A program made the translations under genes and the position numbers. From Afipia sp049747295 (GTDB taxonomy: Bacteria; Pseudomonadota; Alphaproteobacteria; Rhizobiales; Xanthobacteraceae): 64,000 bases of DNA. The stretch lies in assembly GCF_049747295.1 (NCBI RefSeq), contig NZ_JBMHJM010000001.1, positions 1,426,001-1,490,000 of the forward strand, given 5' to 3'. This document shows, in pieces, positions 60,001-64,000 of the stretch (positions are counted from its first letter, which is position 1; every line of letters begins with the position of its first letter). A model generated the notes under the pieces. The model saw only the letters and a list, made by a program, of their open reading frames with translations, was not told the DNA's origin and ran no database searches.

Positions 60001-63000
60001 TGAAACCACCGCCTTTGCTCCAGACCAGCCGCGCGCCGAACGCCGCGATCAAGCCATAGCTCGCAATCTCGATGACGCGCTCGGCGCCACACATGGTTTT
60101 CGCCGTGGCGTTGAGCAGCAAGGCGCCGATGCCGACGATCGCCACCGCGACCAGCGCCTGCATCAGGGCCGAGGCAAACGACAGCACGATGCCGCGGCGC
60201 GCGGTCTCTTCGTTGGCCACAAGATAGGACGAGATCACCGCCTTGCCGTGACCGGGGCCGGCGGCATGAAAGATGCCATAGGCGAACGAGATGCCGAGCA
60301 GCGTCCACACCGCGGTGCCATCGGTCTTCGCCGCGCGGATCGTCGACGACATCTGACGATAGAACTCCGACTGCTTGGCCAGCAGCCAGCCGACGATGCC
60401 GCCGACCTGCGAGTCCGGAATCGATCCGCCTTTCGGCGCGCCGAATGGATTTGCCGAGGCAACGTGTACCGCGCAATCGATCAAAGTCACGACGGCGACG
60501 ACAGCGAAGCCCAAAGCGACAACGCGCGCGGGCGTCCAACGAGAGGCACTCATCAGGGACAATCCACCATGATCTTGTTGGCGAACATCGCGCCGTAGTT
60601 CGAGTTGTCGCCGTTCAGGAAGGTCTGCTCATTCATCGTCTGTGCCTGCGCGCTGCCGTCGGTCGGACGATCGATGCTTAGCTTACAGTTCGCCGGGGCG
60701 CCGACCAGCTTGACCGGGTCTTTGTCGTCTAGCGAAAAGTCGATGAAATAGGAGGGATCGAACACTTCGAGCGCGAGCGTGTTCGCCTTGAACGGCGTCT
60801 TGAACGGCAAGGTGAAATGCAGCGTCAGCGCTGTATCCTTGTAGTCGAGGTAATAGTTGACCGGATCGCCGAACTTCTCTTTCTTCTGACTGCCTTTGGG
60901 CCCGATTTTGGCGTAGGTGAAGTAGGCGTATTCCTTCAGCGACTCGACATTGGTCTGGGCCAGCGGCGCGAGTTCTTCCCGCGTGTAGGCTCCCTTTGTC
61001 TTGCTCTCGATCCCTTGCAGCGCGTAGGTCGAGAACATGTCGTCGAAGGTCCAGGCGTGGCGTACGCCAGTGACCATCCCATCAGGGCCGTAAATCAGTT
61101 CACTCTTGGCGGTGATCCAGACGTGAGGATGGGCTTTCGCCGCCTCCACACCGAATGCGGTCGCCGCAACAATGAACAAAAGCTGCACCAGCCGGCGCAC
61201 GATGGTCATCTCAAGCCGCCTCGGGTTCATCAAGCAGGCCACGACGGCGTAGCAGCGCATCGGGCTCAGGCTTTCTGCCACGGAATGCAATGTAAGCCTC
61301 TTCAGGATCGCGTGATCCGCCTGACGAATAAATATCGTCGTGAAGACGCTTCGCGACAGCCGGATCGAAAATGTCGCCGGCCTCCTCGAACGCGCCGAAC
61401 GCATCCGCATCCATCACCTCGGACCACATGTAGCTGTAGTAGCCGGAGGCGTAGTGATCGCCGGAGAAAATGTGGCCGAACTGCTGGGGCCGGTGCCGCA
61501 TGGCGATCTCCGCCGGCATGCCGATCTTGTCCAGCTCGCGCTTCTCGAAGGCGCGCACATCGGTGATCGACGCCGCCGGCTGCGAATGGAATTCGAGGTC
61601 CACCAGCGCGGACGACACAAACTCGACTGTGGCAAAGCTCTGGTTGAACTTGCGCGCCGCGATGAAACGCTTGAGCAGATCGTCCGGCAGTGCCTCGCCG
61701 GTCTTGTAGTGGGTCGCAAACTTCTGCAACACCTCCGGCCGTTCCTGCCAGTGTTCGTAAAGCTGCGAGGGCAGCTCCACGAAGTCCGTGAACACGCTGG
61801 TGCCCGACAGTGACGGATAGGTCACATTCGACAAGATGCCGTGCAGACCGTGCCCAAGCTCGTGGAACAGCGTGCGAGCGTCATCCGGCGACAGCAGCGC
61901 GGGCTCGCCGTTCGCGCCCTTGGAGAAGTTCATCACGTTGATGATCAGCGGATAGATCTCGCCGTCGAGCTTCTGCTGGTCACGCAGCGACGTCATCCAG
62001 GCGCCGGAGCGCTTGGAGGGGCGCGCGAAGTAATCGCCGTAGAACAGCGCCTTGTGGTTGCCTGCGGCGTCCTTGACCTCCCAGACCCGCACGTCGGGAT
62101 GCCAGACCGGAACGTCCTTGCGCTCGCTGAACGTCAGTCCGAACAGCCGGTGCGCGACGTCGAAGGCCGCGGCAATCATGTTGTCGAGCGCGAGATACGG
62201 CTTGATCGCAGCGTCATCGAAATTGGCACGCCGCTGACGCAGCTTCTCGGCGTAATACCGCCAGTCCCAGGCGGCGAGCTTGAAGTTGCCGCCCTCCTCG
62301 GCGATCAGCCCCTGCAGCGCGTCGCGATCCGCCATCGCCCGGGCGCGCGCCGGCTTCCAGACCCGCTCCAGCAGGCCGCGCACTGCGCCGGGCGTCTTGG
62401 CCATGGAATCTTCCAGCCGGTAGGCGGCGAAACTCGGGTAGCCGAGCAGCTTGGCGCGCTCCTCGCGCAGCCGGAGCACGTCGAGGATCGTCGCGCTGTT
62501 GTCGTTGGCGTTTTCGTTGTCGCCGCGCGCGGTGAAGGCCTTGAACACTTTCTCGCGCAGGTCGCGGCGGGCGGATTCCTTCAGGAACGGCTCCGCCGAG
62601 GAGCGGGAGAGCGTCACCACCATCTTGCCCGCCATGCCACGATCCTCCGCGGCGGCCTTCGCCGCGGCGACGAAACTCTCCGGCAGGCCGGCAAGGTCAT
62701 CCTCGCCGAGCTCCATCATCCAGTCCTGCTCGTCGCCGAGCAAATGATGGCTGAACGTCGTGGACTGCTGCGCCAGTTGCTCATTGATGTCCGCCATCCG
62801 CGTCTTGGCGGTCGCGTCGAGGCCCGCGCCGGCGCGGTGGAAATTGGTCCAGGTGCGCTCCAGCAGCCGCGCCTGCTCGGGGCTCAGCTTCAGCGTCGCC
62901 GCCTTGTCACGCAGCTTGCTCACGCGGGCGAACAGCGCCGTGTCCATCGTGATCGGATTCCAGTGCCGCGCCTGCTTCAGCGCCACCTCGGAATCGATCT

Positions 63001-64000
63001 TGAGCAGCTCCGGGTTCGAGTGCGCCCCGACAAGGTCATAGAACACAGCGGATACTTTGGAGAGCAGCTTGCCGGAGCGCTCCAGCGCCGCGATCGTGTT
63101 ATCGAAAGTGGGCTCGGCGGGGTCGTTCTTGATCGCCTCGATCTCGGCAGTGTGATCGGCGAAGGCCTTGTCGAACGCCGGGAGGAAGTGGTCCGGCAGA
63201 ATTTGGTCAAAAGGCGGCGTCTCGAACGGGGTTTGCCAGGCTGACAGCAGCGGGTTGGCGGTAACGGGGGCCGATTGCGACACGTCTGACATGAGCAGCC
63301 TTATTTGCAGCGATTTATGGTGTTCTCTGTATACCATCCGCTGGGGCTTTTTTGCGCCCTTCCGGGCTTGATTGAACGCTCAATTTCGCAGAGATTGCGG
63401 CCTCAAACTGGATCCTTAAGACATGAACGCCCAAAAGCTCGAAGCCAACGCCCGCCAGATCGCATGGCCCAGCGTCATCACCGTGATCAGCGCGGCCATC
63501 CTGATCGGTGCCGAGGTGTTCGGCGCTGCGTTTGCCGGCGGCTGGGCGCTCGCGATCCTGTTCGGCCTCAGCGACACCGCCGCTCATGTCGTGCAAATCA
63601 TTCTGTTCGTGATCGGTGTCGCCATCATGGTCGGCTTCGTACGCGGCGCGCAGCGCGTCGAGCCCTTCACGCGCCGCGCCTGACGGATTTTTGCGCGCAA
63701 AAACTTAACGCGCGTTCATCTTTCTCAACGTCTGTTCATGCACGCGCGACTTTTCCATCACGTCGTTGGGAATCTTCGTGCGGTGGCAAAAAAAGTCTTG
63801 CACCACCGAGTCAAAACTCATATTTGCACCCTTGCCCAATTTCGCACGTGCCTGTGGTCGTGTGTCAGTCGGTAGGTATCCGGACAAGAGGCCGGACAGC
63901 CGCCAAGGGGACGAAGAACCGAGGGTCTCACGATCTCTGATCAAGAGGCCAGCATCTCTCTCAAGGGATGCCGTTGAAGGTGACTTCCCTCCTTGCAACC

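Overview
The window looks like the chromosome of a GC-rich alphaproteobacterium of the order Hyphomicrobiales, most likely the Bradyrhizobium / Afipia / Rhodopseudomonas lineage (Nitrobacteraceae). Clues are the gene orders (uvrC-pgsA-moaD-moaE; ribF-ileS-lspA; gltB-gltD), DUF1236 and DUF459 secreted proteins, a CtrA-like box, a ROSE-like leader in front of a small heat-shock gene, and an EAL protein resembling TipF. The genus is my inference and is not settled by the sequence. No rRNA, tRNA, CRISPR array, prophage or intact insertion sequence was seen.

Layout. 1-5.2 kb: a MarR regulator coupled to an OmpR/EnvZ-type two-component pair (the kinase runs off the left edge), divergent from a branched-chain aminotransferase, then a MATE exporter. 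5.2-9.8 kb: prmB, moaE, moaD, pgsA and uvrC on the minus strand. 10-15.6 kb: an Omp25/31-like porin, a twin palindrome, a cold-shock protein, rlmJ, a secreted RNase T2, small secreted proteins, a hotdog thioesterase and a 4-oxalocrotonate tautomerase. 15.7-22 kb: hisS, an omega-aminotransferase, a degenerate EAL protein, a HAD hydrolase and CheY. 22-31 kb: ribF, an O-acetyltransferase, ileS, lspA, a secreted protein and a pair of M16 peptidases. 31-34.4 kb: LysE exporter, an acetyltransferase gene bracketed by two twin palindromes, an alpha/beta hydrolase, and hsp20 with its leader. 35.8-42 kb: gltB and gltD. 42-51.6 kb: secreted DUF1236 and DUF459 proteins, a MATE exporter divergent from its likely TetR repressor, a lytic transglycosylase, an aldo/keto reductase, galU and an HWE-type sensor kinase. 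51.8-53.6 kb: an AT-richer two-gene accessory module (DUF262 plus a HEPN protein). 53.7-64 kb: a large outer-membrane beta-barrel protein, a KpsF-type arabinose-5-phosphate isomerase, the NfeD/SPFH pair, hemH, a NicO metal transporter with its DUF1007 partner, an M3 peptidase and small ORFs.

Most of the window is conserved housekeeping DNA. Two things stand out. One is the DUF262-HEPN module, which has the look of a small anti-phage or RNA-targeting system inserted between core genes. The other is a family of CTAG-bounded palindromes with a very regular plan: 25-nt arms around 23-25-nt loops, often with one 3-nt insertion in one arm. These occur as closely spaced twins at three places and as half elements at two more.
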